Source of the DNA: Spongilla lacustris
Taxonomy: Eukaryota > Porifera > Demospongiae > Spongillida > Spongillidae
NCBI GenBank assembly: GCA_949361645.1
Contig: OX442432.1
Location: 2,360,674 to 2,424,673 of the forward strand
Direction of reading: 5' to 3'
Length of the DNA: 64,000 nucleotides
Shown here: one piece after another, positions 24,936 to 36,699 of the stretch
How the letters are laid out: each line of letters begins with the position of its first letter
Position numbering within the stretch: the stretch's first letter is position 1
Notes under the pieces: model-generated
Seen by the model: only the letters and a program-made list of their open reading frames with translations
The model's database searches: none
Told to the model about the DNA's origin: nothing
Position numbers and translations under genes: made by a program

Positions 24936-26718
24936 TTCGAAAGCTAGGCTTGCAACTGTACTTGTACATGTACATGTAGTACTCATAAGCATATTATAAT
25001 CTGTAGCTAACAAAACATGATGCTTTCTTAAGACATACAGCTGAATTCCCAAACATTTTACCCTTTTTATGCTACCACTAATTCGACACACAATTGCTCA
25101 CAACATGGCAAAATAATACCACTCTTAAATCCAAGCATCACAAAACCACTTGCAATATTAGTCGATACTAAAGTAATTCTTCAAATCACAACAGGTATCT
25201 CCTAGACATGGAAGCCTAGTATCCATGCTTAAGCAACAGCACAGATTGTGATCTACATTTGTAGTAACTAGCTATAGGACTCATGACTTTATTAAGCACA
25301 ACCTATCTTAAAAAACAGCACTCTTCTTAGGTGCTTTATAAAAAGGATTTTTTGATTCATCTCTAATCGATCATCTAATGGGTTGCAAAATTAGAAATTT
25401 AAGCACACTCTGCATGAAGGAACTCTTGAAGCAGAGGGTCTATATCCATAAGCAGCAGTTAGCACACATTATGGTAAGGAAATAGCTATATAAAATCACA
25501 ACTTGTTGCAAGCAAATTCCATTACTGAAGCCATGAAATCACATAAATCAACCCTACCCTTACTTAAGCACACCATGATATGGGAACTAGCTAACAGGCT
25601 TGCAAAGTAATACATTGACAATGCAACCATGAGTGGCTTGTCTAAGTCGTTAAAACATTTTTGATCTGAGATGCTTTCTCTTAAAACTTATCTAAAACCT
25701 TGTTGGAACCTTGAAACATGTTGATCGATAGTCTACCAACCAGCACATAAGCAACAGCAAGAATTTTAAACAATGATGCACAGCACACCTTTCTTTAAAC
25801 GAAAACCGCAACATTCCCCAACATCTAAAACCTGCAGGTGTATTTTTAAACAGAGATTACCTTAACCTTACTTTCAAAGAAACAATAGACACAGCTAAAA
25901 GCTCACAGGTTTCCAAGCACATTCTTTAACATACACTATGATCCTCTGAAATAACATTCTTCCCTATCATAGTCCGTATTGCACTTGCAACTTAATGTCA
26001 AAGGATGCATTTGCAAATTCCAAGTACCATAATCATTTTCTATACACAAAAGCTTGCAACATTATTAAACTACACCCTCATAAGTTGTCTTTTTAAAGGT
26101 ACATAACAAGAGTCTATTCTAAAGCAAAGCATCCACCAATATTTATGCACACACAGACATGATTTGAAAACCAGCTAATAGGCTCATTTGTGTGCAACAA
26201 GAAAAAAAAAAAACAAGTCATCCTAATCATCCAAAAATTTCATTACTGAATGCCATGAAATGAAATCACATAAATCAACCATACCCAGCTAACAGGCTTG
26301 CAAAGTAGTACAATGAAAATGAAACCATCGTGCAGTGGCTTGTCTAAGTCGTTAAAAAAAATTGATGTGGGATGCCTTCTCTTTAAAGAAAAAAAAAACA
26401 ATAACTTATCTAAAACCTAGCTGCAGGCTTGAAACATTAGTCAGATACCTAAGAATTTGATCGATAGTCTACCAACCAGCACATTTTTGCGTGTACTGTG
26501 TAATAACTTGCGCTTTAAGTTTAACGTGTGCGTCTCCGTTTCCTAACTCACAGAATGGCATTACATGTCAAATTCATATCAACCCGTAGTACCTGCCGCT
26601 CGGTTTAGTGCCTGTCTGTACGATAGTGCTAATTGGTGCGCACTACATCGGATGTAAACATGTTAATTGGCACTGACTTGTAACACCCACGAAGGAGGTG
26701 GGGCATTGCATTAAAAAA
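24936..26718 (-). repeat. Right arm, outer segment
   Basis: Reverse complement of the left outer segment, including the internal duplication and the terminal hairpin. The right flank after 26718 is a short A run and then unrelated sequence. Confidence 0.85.
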
Positions 26719-27876
26719 AAAAAAGAAGATCCGCCTCCGAATTGTATCACGTGATTGAGATTGGTTATTTTATCACAGAATTAAGTCTTAGGACGAGGTC
26801 GTGTGCGCATGCGTACGCGAAGAGAAATAGGTAGAGGGTTGCAGTTTTAGTTGTGAATGTGAAAAAAATCCAATATTTTGAACGAAGCTTCACAATCGAT
26901 ACGTGAACACATACGAACTTTCAAAATCAGCTAATCTATTGTGCTTATTAAAATTAATTAGCATGATTAATAATGTATCAATTAAAAGGATGGAAAAAAA
27001 TTTGAGGAAACCGACCAACTCAGTTTCAAAATATGAGATTTTTTGCTTAATCCTATCAAAAGTTATTCCCGTTCAAAAGCGTTGCGTTCTTTCGTAGACA
27101 CCCTGTATAATGGCGGTTAGTAATGCCGTTTTCTCATTTCATTATCTTGCACTGCATATCACTCCTACCTTACACGTATTTAACTTAGAGCCTAAATTTT
27201 AAACCATTATCACGACGTTTCATACAGTTTTTGCACAATTGTAACGCTCTACATTTTCTTTAGAAAAATCTGTACCTCTTACGCGATAAAAGCTAGAACC
27301 ACTCAACTATGCAATTACGTTTTGAGCCAATGGTATGTCTGTTTGAGATGCAAAAAAAAAAAAAAAAAAAAGGAATCTGCCTCATAATGGTACGTGTAGT
27401 GAAATCTCCACTCAAAACCAAGCAATTCTGTCTAGAGGGAATTAATCGTTTTTCAAAATTCAATAAATTTCCCGCTATTATCATGGCGTTTAAATGTTCA
27501 CCTCCCCCCCCTCCCCCGTCTTTGCAGTTTAACAGTTGTGTTACTAGTACGTTGTATATGCACAATGTTGAAAGCGCCTACATGTAGGTTCAGTTATTGT
27601 AGTCATCATGATCAGTGCCTTTTCTCAACTGTTGCTACAAACCCGCAATACGTAAAGAAATCTAGGCAATTATTGAATATGGTGCTGACCAACTGGAATG
27701 ATCGAGTTTTACACATCACCCTAGTGACCCTACATATGGCTATGGTCTATATAACGTACACATGACTTTACATACATGTACCCAACACTTTCTTACATAT
27801 TCATCCCTTGGGCCTTGGCTAGCTAACTTGATCCACAAAAGTCTCTTACTAGAAATGCTTATTGTTTGCCCATGTT
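26719..27876. other. No gene recognised
   Basis: AT-rich. An A21 run lies at about 27351-27371 and a C-rich run near 27502. The frame at 26903-27097 has no recognisable domain. Nothing else supported. Confidence 0.45.
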
Positions 27877-28173
27877 ACAAGTAAATAAAAACCTTCTCTA
27901 ACGAGAAAGTTGGTGGGCATATAGGATTGACAATGTTGGTGTAAAAAGCACGGAAACAAGTGTGACAGAAATGTTACTGGAAAATTGAAATAGGCCTATA
28001 TTTAGCCCAGTCACATTTAGGCAGCGCACGCCTGAGAAAATGGGCTAAATATAGGCCTATTTCAATTTTCCAGTAACATTTCTGTCACACTTGTTTCCGT
28101 GCTTTTTACACCAACATTGTCAATCCTATATGCCCACCAACTTTCTCGTTAGAGAAGGTTTTTATTTACTTGT
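27877..28173. mobile_element. Near-perfect palindrome, foldback copy 1
   Basis: Arms 27877-28009 and 28041-28173 are almost perfectly complementary around a 31-bp loop. The outer end reads ACAAGTAAATAAAAACCTTC, followed by GAGAAAGTTGGTGGGCATAT. The same outer motif heads the palindromes at 33594 and 51912, so this is a repeated foldback or snapback MITE family. It lies directly beside the truncated Lys/Arg/Glu-rich ORF on its right. Confidence 0.88.
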
Positions 28174-28199
28174 TTCATAAGTTTTTATTTCTCCGTGTC

Positions 28200-28870
28200 A
28201 ACGAAGCTTCATAACTGTAATGTGATGAGGAACGATGTGCAATGGACAAAATGTCTATACCTTACGAACGCTCTCGCGTACAGAGGCCTTCTTTTTTTCA
28301 GGGTCGGCCTTGTAGCGCTCTCGGGCTTTAGCCTTGTTCTCTTCTTGCTTTTGGAGGTATTCCGCTCGTTGCTTCGTTCTCTTCTTTCGATTACGCGAAG
28401 TTAGAAAAACAACTTCACTAGCCAAAATAAGTAACGACTAAGCTGACACCAAAATAAATTTTGTGCCTGTTGGAGTATTTATACTGCCTAAAATTATCCA
28501 TACTCCTGTATTTAGAACAAAGTAATATACCCATACCGTATATAGTACTTTTTCGTTGTAGCTTCTTTATTACCTTAAGGGGCACCGCGCCGGTAAATTC
28601 TGAAGCGATTGGTACTATCGCCGTTCTTTAAAACCATTCCTAGCGTGAGTTATACTTGACGGAGAAGAAGAAGAAGAAGACGACGACCAACAATTTTTTT
28701 GGGCATGGGCACGAGAAACAGGTTCTTAGTTGGTCTAGAAGCGCATAGTTTTATGACATGAAACTAGCACCAAAACGTAGATCTTGGTGTTGTCGTTCGA
28801 TTGCTGCAAAGAGAAAAGCTATCCGTTTCTTCGTTGTCCCTCGCGACGCAACTGAAAATTTTTTAATGAC
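28200..28870 (-). pseudogene. Truncated 5' end of a Lys/Arg/Glu-rich ORF
   Basis: The minus strand from about 28395 reads NRKKRTKQRAEYLQKQEENK followed by AKARERYKADPEKKKASVRE, then stops at about 28254. RERYKADPEKKK-type repeats occur at the N-terminus of transposon-encoded proteins in sponges and cnidarians (from memory, not checked). The start codon present in the sister copy at 34245 is lost here, in the corresponding GAAGTTGTTTTT context. The upstream region, including a (GAA)n run at 28664-28680, is homologous to 34260-34775. The ORF is cut off at the palindrome to the left. Confidence 0.6.
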
Positions 28871-28896
28871 ATTCATGACTCCTCAATCAATCCTAT

Positions 28897-28919
28897 ATTG
28901 AACCTGCTGACGCAGGTTC
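28897..28919. other. Short perfect hairpin
   Basis: TGAACCTGC - TGAC - GCAGGTTCA forms a 9-bp stem just outside the composite element. Function unknown. Confidence 0.5.
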
Positions 28920-29292
28920 AGATATCATGTGACTGCAGCTGCCTATACTGTTTGCTCATGTTACAGAAATATTAATATCTAGAGCCAATACTATGTAACC
29001 TAGTTTCCACCTAATTTAAAGGTACAACATTGATTCATTTAGTATTGCTTATACATGTGTATGCAACTTTTTATGTCCATCACTCTGTGACATTCCATGC
29101 ATTCTAACAGAAAATATATCAGTACATGTACATGCCATTATTTATACCTTCAGCTGTATCTCAAAACTTATCAAATTAAAATCAAATCGCAACATTGATT
29201 GGAAGGTGGCTAGTATCAGACAATTTAACTTGGTATCAATATATACCACCAGTTATACATATATACAATACAAAAAATGCGTATTTATATTG

Positions 29293-30906
29293 TTAAGTAT
29301 TGTAGGTAATTGTGTGACTTTCCAGGGAGGAAAATATGTCACTGTTTGCCTCACTGAGCAAATCAGCCTCTGAGTCAGTACTAACAGGCTGAGCCTTTCC
29401 TGCATCTGTTAGCAATTTTAGCTTTTTCTCCAAGTGTTCCTTTGTTTTCGCTAGCTCACACATGGTGCTGCTGTTGGTTCTTTCCGAGGGGGCTGCTTTC
29501 ATGCGTTGCTCCACTACTATCAGCTGGCATTCAATCACCTTTGCGTAACTTGCAGCACCTGCAAGACTTTCGAAATGACTAACCCCCTTCATCAGAGTTT
29601 CTGAAAGCTCTCCTACTTCTTGCTCAACCTTTACAAGTTCAAAATCCAAGTTTTCTTTCATCTTGGCACTGAGATTTAAAATGTTCTCTTCAGCCTTCTC
29701 GTATTTCTCCTTCATCGCTTCATCAAAGTGTGTAACTTGCTCTTTCTTCTTTTCAAACCTATGCTTGATGTTGCAGTGGTATTCATATGAATGGCCACAC
29801 ACATTGCATATGTTAGTGACCTCGTCCATGCAATGGCACAGTTTGATGATGTCTTTGTCGCACATCTTCACCTTATGATCGCCTTGTTTGGGAAGGGCGC
29901 AACTGAGATGGCAATTTGAATTGCAACCTTCAACCCCACACAAGGTATTGTAGTCATCTGTGTAAACTATTACCAGTTTTGGTATGGTATAGGTATTCAC
30001 GAAGCTCTGGTTGAGGGTTTTTGTTCTTACTGCTTCATCTATATCCTGTTTCATTTGCTGAATTGCCTTTTGCACTAAGGATACGTTCTCACATGCGGCC
30101 ATCAGATTCCAAGTGGTCCTCTCGATGGATTCTTTCATTTGAAATAGTCGCATAAAATCGCTCGTCTGCAGCGAGCTAGAACTCATAACGGATGTTAATA
30201 TCGCCCTCAAAGTTTCACTCGTTTCTGTAAATGCTTGTTTTAGTCCTATTGCAATTTCTTCAAGACGCATGCCTTGTTTTGATTTCATACTTTGAAGCTT
30301 TTCTAGTTTACAGTATGGATTGTCAACATAGAAGACATTGTTTTGCGATATAGCTTCTCCCAAAAAAGAGGTTAGTTCGCTAACATCAACGTGGCACTCT
30401 GATTCGTCTTTAACATTTGTGAGAACCACGATTATGTTCTTGACGGATACCTTCGGCAGCACAGATGAGATTTCAGAAACAACGTACTGGAACTATGGGG
30501 TTATTCGCGCCTGGCGGCCGTTGATCACAAAACAGATGCAATGCATGTATTCGACGCTATTCACTTTGTCAACAATGTCCTTGACGTTCCGCTTGTCAAT
30601 GTCGAACCCCCGGGTATCCCCAAATCCCGGAGTGTCGATGATTCCTATCGTCACATCGTCAAACTGGACTTTGTACATGAACGATTTCGTGGTCTTACTC
30701 TCCATTTTCCGCGTTGTAGGATTCTCTAATCTGATTTTGTTGAAATTGCGAAACTTTGTGATGCCCGTGTCGAAACCGAGTTTGTGTACAAGCTGTACAT
30801 TGGATACTAGATTGAGGAAGGAAGTTTTGCCAGATCCCGTTTCACCAACCAGTAGCATATGGTATACAACGGCTCCACTAGTTCGTTTAGAGGACTCGTT
30901 TCCCAT
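29293..30906 (-). pseudogene. AIG1/IAN-like GTPase with one internal TAG
   Basis: A large P-loop GTPase of the AIG1/IAN-related group. The chosen Met (codon at 30904-30906) gives MGNESS, a fitting N-myristoylation motif; an in-frame Met lies 20 codons upstream. Motifs: P-loop GETGSGKT at residues 21-28, G3 DTPGFGDT at 91-98, TNVKD at 163-167 in place of N/TKxD. Next come a helical segment, a Cys/His-rich block at about 323-381 (including VCGHSYEYHC) and a probable coiled coil at about 384-493. The frame is open for 538 codons except for TAG at codon 138 (30493-30495), just after NGRQARITP. The homology continues on both sides in the same frame, so this is a point nonsense mutation, an allele, a sequencing error or a read-through site. 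No intron is needed. The role of the family is presumed GTP-dependent assembly at membranes; that is inference. Confidence 0.8.
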
Positions 30907-30999
30907 CTCTTTTCCACGAAATGATGTGCTGATATGCTCGTGTGCATACGGCCCATGGATATACATGTATATATAACTGCATGTTGTTGCTGGGTGCAG

Positions 31000-33593
31000 T
31001 GAAAAGCTTTACAGCCGACCTGACGCGTCATCATTGAACAGTAAAATTATGATTTAGCCGGTGTATAATAGTGTCTCCAGACTAGAGACATGCTGAGTAA
31101 TGACCACCATAGTCATAGAGCTTGTACTTGAACTTTCGCATATGTTTGACCCGGTTGTGTTGTAAAAGCTTTGACGGAACAATTGGATTGCATGCGTGTG
31201 CCGTATACTTGTAACGATTTCTTTGCTTTCTGTATTGACGAATGAAACGTTTGTACAATTCAAAACCTGCATTAGCTCTTTCTTATCTGTCATGCCAATT
31301 CTGTCACTGTCCATCGTGGAAACTAGCTACAGCAAACAAGGTTGATTGTGCGATAATGATCAGTTTCCAATCATGGATCAGCCCCGGGGCACAAACACGG
31401 GCCAGGGCATAGCACAAAATTGGGTCAAGGCATAGCGCAAAATTGGGTCAAGGCATAGCGCAAAATTGCAGCAGCCAAACACTGACTATGACTCTGAAAT
31501 GCTGCTTTATCATGACCCAGAGGGGTCATGCCTTAGAAGAACTCATCATCTCACCAGGAGAACCTATGTAAACAAGTTAGATGGTTGCTCAATGTGCACG
31601 TGAAGTGTATGTTGAATCATATATTCCAGCTCCAGCGGCCTAACTGGTGTTGGAACTAAAATGGATGTGACAATTTGAAACCCTATGGGCTTCCAATCCA
31701 TGGCTGCATCAATCGATAGGTATGTATCTTTTAACTGATCGACCACATACAACACACATGCATGCAATATGCTCCTTCACGATTTTTTCCATTGGCAAAA
31801 TGGGAATTTTACTGCTACTAGTACATGTACATGTACATGTACATGTACATAAAGATGATGCACCTTTTGTGGGCACACAAAGGATAGGTTGCACATAAAT
31901 GACATTGGGGTTACTTTTTGGCTGTACTTTCTATTCATAATGTTGCGTAATTTGGGGTTCACTGCCTTCACAGATGTATGTAATGCAATATGTTTTTTTG
32001 TTTAATTAAAAAAATAAAATTAAAAAAGTATATTTATTTTTAATCAGAGCTCACTGATGCACTGACCTGGTATGCCACCTGCATAACCCAGACATATATA
32101 TACTATATATATGTATAATCATCTAGATTAGAATGGCAAAGCTGGGGTGGTATACATCTAAAAGCACTGAGTATTACCAGTATACATGAAAAATCTGTGC
32201 ATGGGCCATACCCTATACTTGTGTATTTTGCTGACTTTTTGCGATGCGCATCAGTGTAGTTTAGTTTTTTGTATAGGAGGACTATGATCAAGAGTTTCAG
32301 AACCTCTTTTACCGTTGTTATGTCAACTGCTTTAACATTTAACATATAGGTCACTCTAGTGCATCCTGCTATTTGTATGAGATTGGCTTGTGGCTTTGGG
32401 CTTGCCATTGGTAAAAGACACACAGTAACAAATTGGGTTTCATGTGTGTTTGCATGTGTAACTGATGTGTGCATGCACTGCATGTGTTTCTATTGCACTG
32501 ATATTTATTATGTCCTGTATGAGTCAGAAGTGATTGTGCATGGGACAGAAACTACCAACACTGCTATTTGCCATGTGGTTATACGACATCATCATGCAGA
32601 CTGCTATGCACGACCTGAGAAGTTTTGTTTTTGGAAGCTACATCAGATAATAGCACAAGTCAAAAAGTATGCTATACATACTAACACAAGAAATTAATAA
32701 CTTTGCAGCATATTTAAATCTGGTTGTTGAGGCTAGGGAAATTCAAAACTGCTTATTGGTGGATTGATTTCTTTATAGTGCACTACATGTACATGTGCAC
32801 GTGTATATACTTCATATTCTGTTCACTATTTCTTGTATGTTTAGGAACTAGTTGAAGAGAGTATTTATGATCTAAGCCGGTTGCACTCTGCAGCAGTATA
32901 AGCATTGTGTAATTTACATGCACCAAATTTGCAGGGGTATGTATTTGCTTCACTATTAACTCTTTGACCGCCAAGTGCATATATTATATACATGTATACT
33001 AAAAATTAATCCGCACTGTAAATGCACACATAAAGAAAAACCAGTCTGTGTCGCACGGTTACACGCTCCGTGTACCAATAAGCCCTAGTGGCATAAAGCT
33101 ATGACCAGAGCATTGGTTTTTAATTGAAAGGAAAGCGGGAACGAACAGCTGCAGGTGTACACGTAATGGCGTCTCTATCGTCACCAGCGGCTTCGAATTA
33201 GCACCCGCCTTTTCTACTAAAACATGGGTGAGCAAAGCCTTTTAAAACGTCTGGACCTTAGATGTAACAACAAGGGATAGAACTATGGTGTTTTCATCGA
33301 CTGTTTCGTAGTATGCGCAATATATGGCTTCGAATCCCTGCCCGCTTCACTCCACCTAAATCGGGTCTTGTTAGCTGCCGATTATTTTCAAGCTAGTACA
33401 CCATATATCATAACAAACATCATAAAACACTCTTCTATCATAGATAGTATCTTTTTAAGGAGGCTAACCGCGAGATTCTTCGAGAACAGCGACTAAGCAA
33501 CGGCCGTACGGGTAGCCATAATTAAAAACATTACTGGCAAATAATCAATTAACTACGTTATCCGCGTTAACTCTTGAGTTACTATATACAAGA
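31000..33593. other. No gene recognised
   Basis: Contains a 23-bp triplicate repeat (31406-31468), an ACATGT/GTACAT run at about 31820-31851 and TA-rich palindromes near 32095-32116. A minus-strand frame at 31054-31314 upstream of the GTPase has no recognisable domain and might at most be leader sequence. Confidence 0.4.
31406..31468. repeat. 23-bp tandem repeat, about 2.7 copies
   Basis: GGCATAGC(A/G)CAAAATTGGGT plus CAA repeats at 31406, 31429 and 31452. Confidence 0.85.
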
Positions 33594-33860
33594 TATAAAA
33601 AACATTCCCTCTGAGAAAGTTAGTGTTATATAGGATTTGAAGGCAATGGTGGTGTAAAAAGAAAGGGAACAAGGGATTCAGTGGAGATACAATGATTATT
33701 CCTATATTTAGCAACATAATTGTAATGACGTTCTATACAGTGCTAAATATAGGAATAATCATTGTATCTCCACTGAATCCCTTGTTCCCTTTCTTTTTAC
33801 ACCACCATTGCCTTCAAATCCTATATACCACTAACTTTCTCAGAGAGAATGTTTTTTATA
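33594..33860. mobile_element. Palindrome, foldback copy 2
   Basis: Arms 33594-33712 and 33742-33860 pair almost perfectly around a 29-bp loop. The outer part shares GAGAAAGTTAGTG, ATATAGGATTTG and TGGTGTAAAAAG with copy 1, while the inner arms differ. As in copy 1, a fragment of the Lys/Arg/Glu-rich ORF begins immediately to the right in minus orientation. Confidence 0.88.
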
Positions 33861-33926
33861 ACTGAATACGATTGTACGATAAAATCCAGCCTTTGTAATT
33901 ATTGCCTAGCAACACAATGTTTACAG

Positions 33927-34775
33927 TTATGTTACATTTGCAGCTGTTCCATTAGTTCGAAACTCGCGCGCCAAGCTTTCCCTCTTAGAAGCTCGTTTCT
34001 CGTCTGAGTTCAGTTCATAAACGTCGCTTCTTAGAAGCTCGCACCGCAACAGAATTCTTTTCCTGTTGCCACCTCTTAGAAGCTCGGTTCGACTCCAGAT
34101 TTGCTCTGTACATATCACGAGCAGACGCCCGCCTTTGTTCAGCATCAGCATCGTACCGAACTCGGGAGGACTCTAACTCATAGTCTCGATTTAGGACGTA
34201 TTCCTCTCGTCGCTTAGCTTTCCTCTTTCGTAGCCGTAAAGTCATTTTGACAAAAACAACTTCGCTAGCTAAAAGTGGTGAGCAAAACTAATAACACAAA
34301 CGAAACTCACACCTGTTCCATGCCAATCATACACAATCCACAATTCTGAAGCATTGACATGGAAACGGTTTTAATATAGCTAACTCTCTATATTACGTAG
34401 CTGATATCTTGGCGCGCGAGAACAGCTGCAAATTACGTATATTGGTTACATGCTTTATTTATATATCTGATACCTGAAGATGTATTGTCAGAATTTTCTG
34501 CGATTTTTGGTGTAACTGGCGCTCTTTAAAACCTTTCCTATCTCGAGTTATACTCACCCATAAAGACGACGACGACGACGACTATGGACAAATTACGGTC
34601 TGGGAACGAGAACTACGAGCTTTTTGTTCTCTTAAAGTAAACGGTCTAGCGACTTGAACAAAACATGAAAAATGATCGTCTTTCCATTGTGGATCGATAG
34701 CAATAAAGAGCTACACTATCCGTTTCTCGGTTCGTGAGTTATACGCGGGACGCGTTTTTTTAATGAGTTACTGCC
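33927..34775 (-). pseudogene. 5' part of a Lys/Arg/Glu-rich ORF (second copy)
   Basis: The ORF starts at 34245 (MTLRLRKRKAKRREEYVLNR...). It continues through repeats such as RASARDMYRANLESNRASKR, stops at about 34015, and resumes in another frame with SDEKRASKRESLAREF down to 33927. At the DNA level TCTTAGAAGCTCG recurs at three positions about 57 bp apart (33985-34085). The upstream region 34260-34775, including TCTTTAAAACC, GAGTTATACT and a (GAC)n run at 34565-34582, matches 28580-28870. Truncated and frameshifted; function not identifiable. Confidence 0.6.
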
Positions 34776-36088
34776 GTAATTCTCGATAAGATTTAAAGAA
34801 AGGTGGAACCGACACCAGATTTGGTACAACAAGTTTGCTCATCACTGTGACTTTAAAATAAAAAGTAAAAAAATAAAAAATAAAAAACAGGGCCTGGGGA
34901 CGAGGCTAAGTCTCATCATATGTGATGCTATCATGATCTTTTGATTTGCTGTTGTTACCAGTTACCAATTTACCTATAATAACATGCAAGCTCTTGCATT
35001 GTTTCTTAGATCCTTTTGCTATAAGCTGATGATAAACTACCTGCTAGTTATTTAACCTTAATTCTCCAGGTCCAAGTCCACGGGTGTTTCATTGCATTGA
35101 AAAAATGGACATTAGGTCTCGTCTCCACTTTTACCTACGTAACATGTAACTAGACCCTCATTATCGCATGGCATTGGAATTTGGCTTATCTTTTGTAATC
35201 CGTTCAACGTAAGCGCAATACAGGTGAATATCTGTGTTGCACACCCTTCGAGGACTATAATGATATAAATTTTATCTTTTTAATGCTAACATACGCCATG
35301 ATACGGGCCCGTGACTAATAACGCTCCATTTAGAGTGGTTGGTTTCAAAAAGCTTTTTTTCGTTAATTTGCCTGACATGAGGTACAAAAACGTGTATAAA
35401 CGTATACAGAAGTGCTGGCTGTATGTGATTTGGTTGTTTTTGTTAGCAGACTTATTTTCTGTGAGTCGTACCAAGGCGCTGAATACGACCAAATTATGTA
35501 TACAACAAGCATGGCGGCGGTCCGATTGCAATACATATGTATAGTACACTTCAAAAACGGGTGATGGATTACTGTGATCTCTCAATTTAAACAGCTTGGA
35601 CAACAACATTGGAGCTTTAATTGTATCCGTAAACTAAAGTACGTAGTAATACAACTTTAGCCTTGAAAGGCTTGATCTTTTTTTTTTGCATGCTGTGTGC
35701 GCGGTTTAACATTCTTATTAGCGGTGGAAGAAAGGAGGCCAAGAGACTGTGCCTCTGTGCCTGCATGGAATGAATTGTTCCTGAGGCAAAGAACAAATGG
35801 TACTGAGTGCAGCCTAGTGGCAGGGTTAGAGGTGCAAGTCAACAGTCATTACATGTTGTAGCCATGACAACAAAGCTGCTCACATGATAGGGGACCATGT
35901 TCATAGGTTGGTTCACCACTGGGCTGGATGGATGTGGTGTGCTGAGTTGTGTCGTTTGACCTTTGAGATCATAAGATGACAGCATCATATCCCTCCCTCC
36001 CTTGCTCCCTTTTTTTCTTGCTCAATTTGATTATTTCATTTCCGTAAGTCTTTATTTTACTTGTACATGGTCTTTAAGCTATAGAGGT
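34776..36088. other. No gene recognised
   Basis: Ordinary AT-rich spacer. The open frames on both strands at 35286-35609 overlap one another and have no recognisable content. Confidence 0.45.
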
Positions 36089-36089
36089 T

Positions 36090-36690
36090 TCTATTGTGGA
36101 AGGGAGGGAGGGGGAGGGGAGGGAGAGGGGAGAAGGGGGAGGGGTGGAGGGAGGGAGGGAGGGGAGGAGGGGAAGGGAGGGAAGGGAAGGGAGGGAGGGA
36201 GGGGGAGGGGAGGGGACAGAGGGGGAGGGGACAGAGGGGGAGGGAGGGGGAGGGAGGGGAAGGGAGGAGGGATGGGGAGGGGAGGGGGACAGAGGTGGGA
36301 GGGGAGGGGACAGAGGGGGGAGGGGAGGGGACAGAGGGGGGAGGGGAGGGGACAGAGGGGGGAGGGGAGGGGACAGAGGGGGAGGGGAGGAGACAGAGGG
36401 GGGAGGGGAGGGGGACAGAGGGGGAGGGGAGGGGGACAGAGGGGGGAGGGGAGGGGGACAGAGGGGGAGGGGAGGGAGACAGAGGGGGGAGGAGAGGGGA
36501 CTGAGGGGGGAAGGAGGAAGGGAGAGGGAGGCAGAGGGAGAGAAATAAAGAAGGGAAGGGAGGGAGGAAAGAAGGGAGAGGGAGGGAGGAAAGAAGGGAG
36601 AGGGAGGAAAGATGGGAAGAGAAGGAGGATAGAAGGGAAGGGAGAGGGGAGGAGGAAGAGGGAGGGATGGAGAGTGAGGAAGGAAGAGGG
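36090..36690. repeat. Purine-rich G/A array
   Basis: Almost pure G and A on the plus strand. Between about 36205 and 36495 units of the form GGGGACAGAGGGGGGAGGGGA repeat about every 24-28 bp. Both flanks are simpler GGGA/GGGGA runs. Frames on both strands are open only because the composition excludes stops. G-quadruplex and triplex potential is high. Confidence 0.92.
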
Positions 36691-36699
36691 AGCATGGTA

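Larger units (their letters stand above)
10176..26718. mobile_element. Giant inverted repeat, candidate foldback element
   Basis: Positions 10176-17668 and 18947-26718 are reverse complements of each other at the level of architecture and, in the outer 1.8 kb, nearly base for base. Both outer ends read TTTTTTAATGCAATGCCCC inward. Each arm has an outer single-copy segment followed by an array of tandem 128/142-bp repeats; the loop is 17669-18946. Long inverted repeats made of tandem subrepeats around a short middle are the layout of foldback transposons (FB, Galileo). No transposase and no clear target duplication were found, so a segmental inverted duplication is the main alternative. A simple chimeric-read artefact is less likely because the two arrays differ in unit order and length. 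Confidence 0.75.

Noticed and set aside
10176..26718. CRISPR-like interpretation of the regularly spaced repeats
   Set aside because: Units are contiguous 128/142-bp satellites without unique spacers, in a eukaryotic context.
30338..30976. 212-codon plus-strand frame opposite the GTPase
   Set aside because: Antisense shadow of the GTPase; no recognisable domain.
31054..31314. Separate small gene upstream of the GTPase
   Set aside because: 86-codon frame without recognisable domain or splice context.
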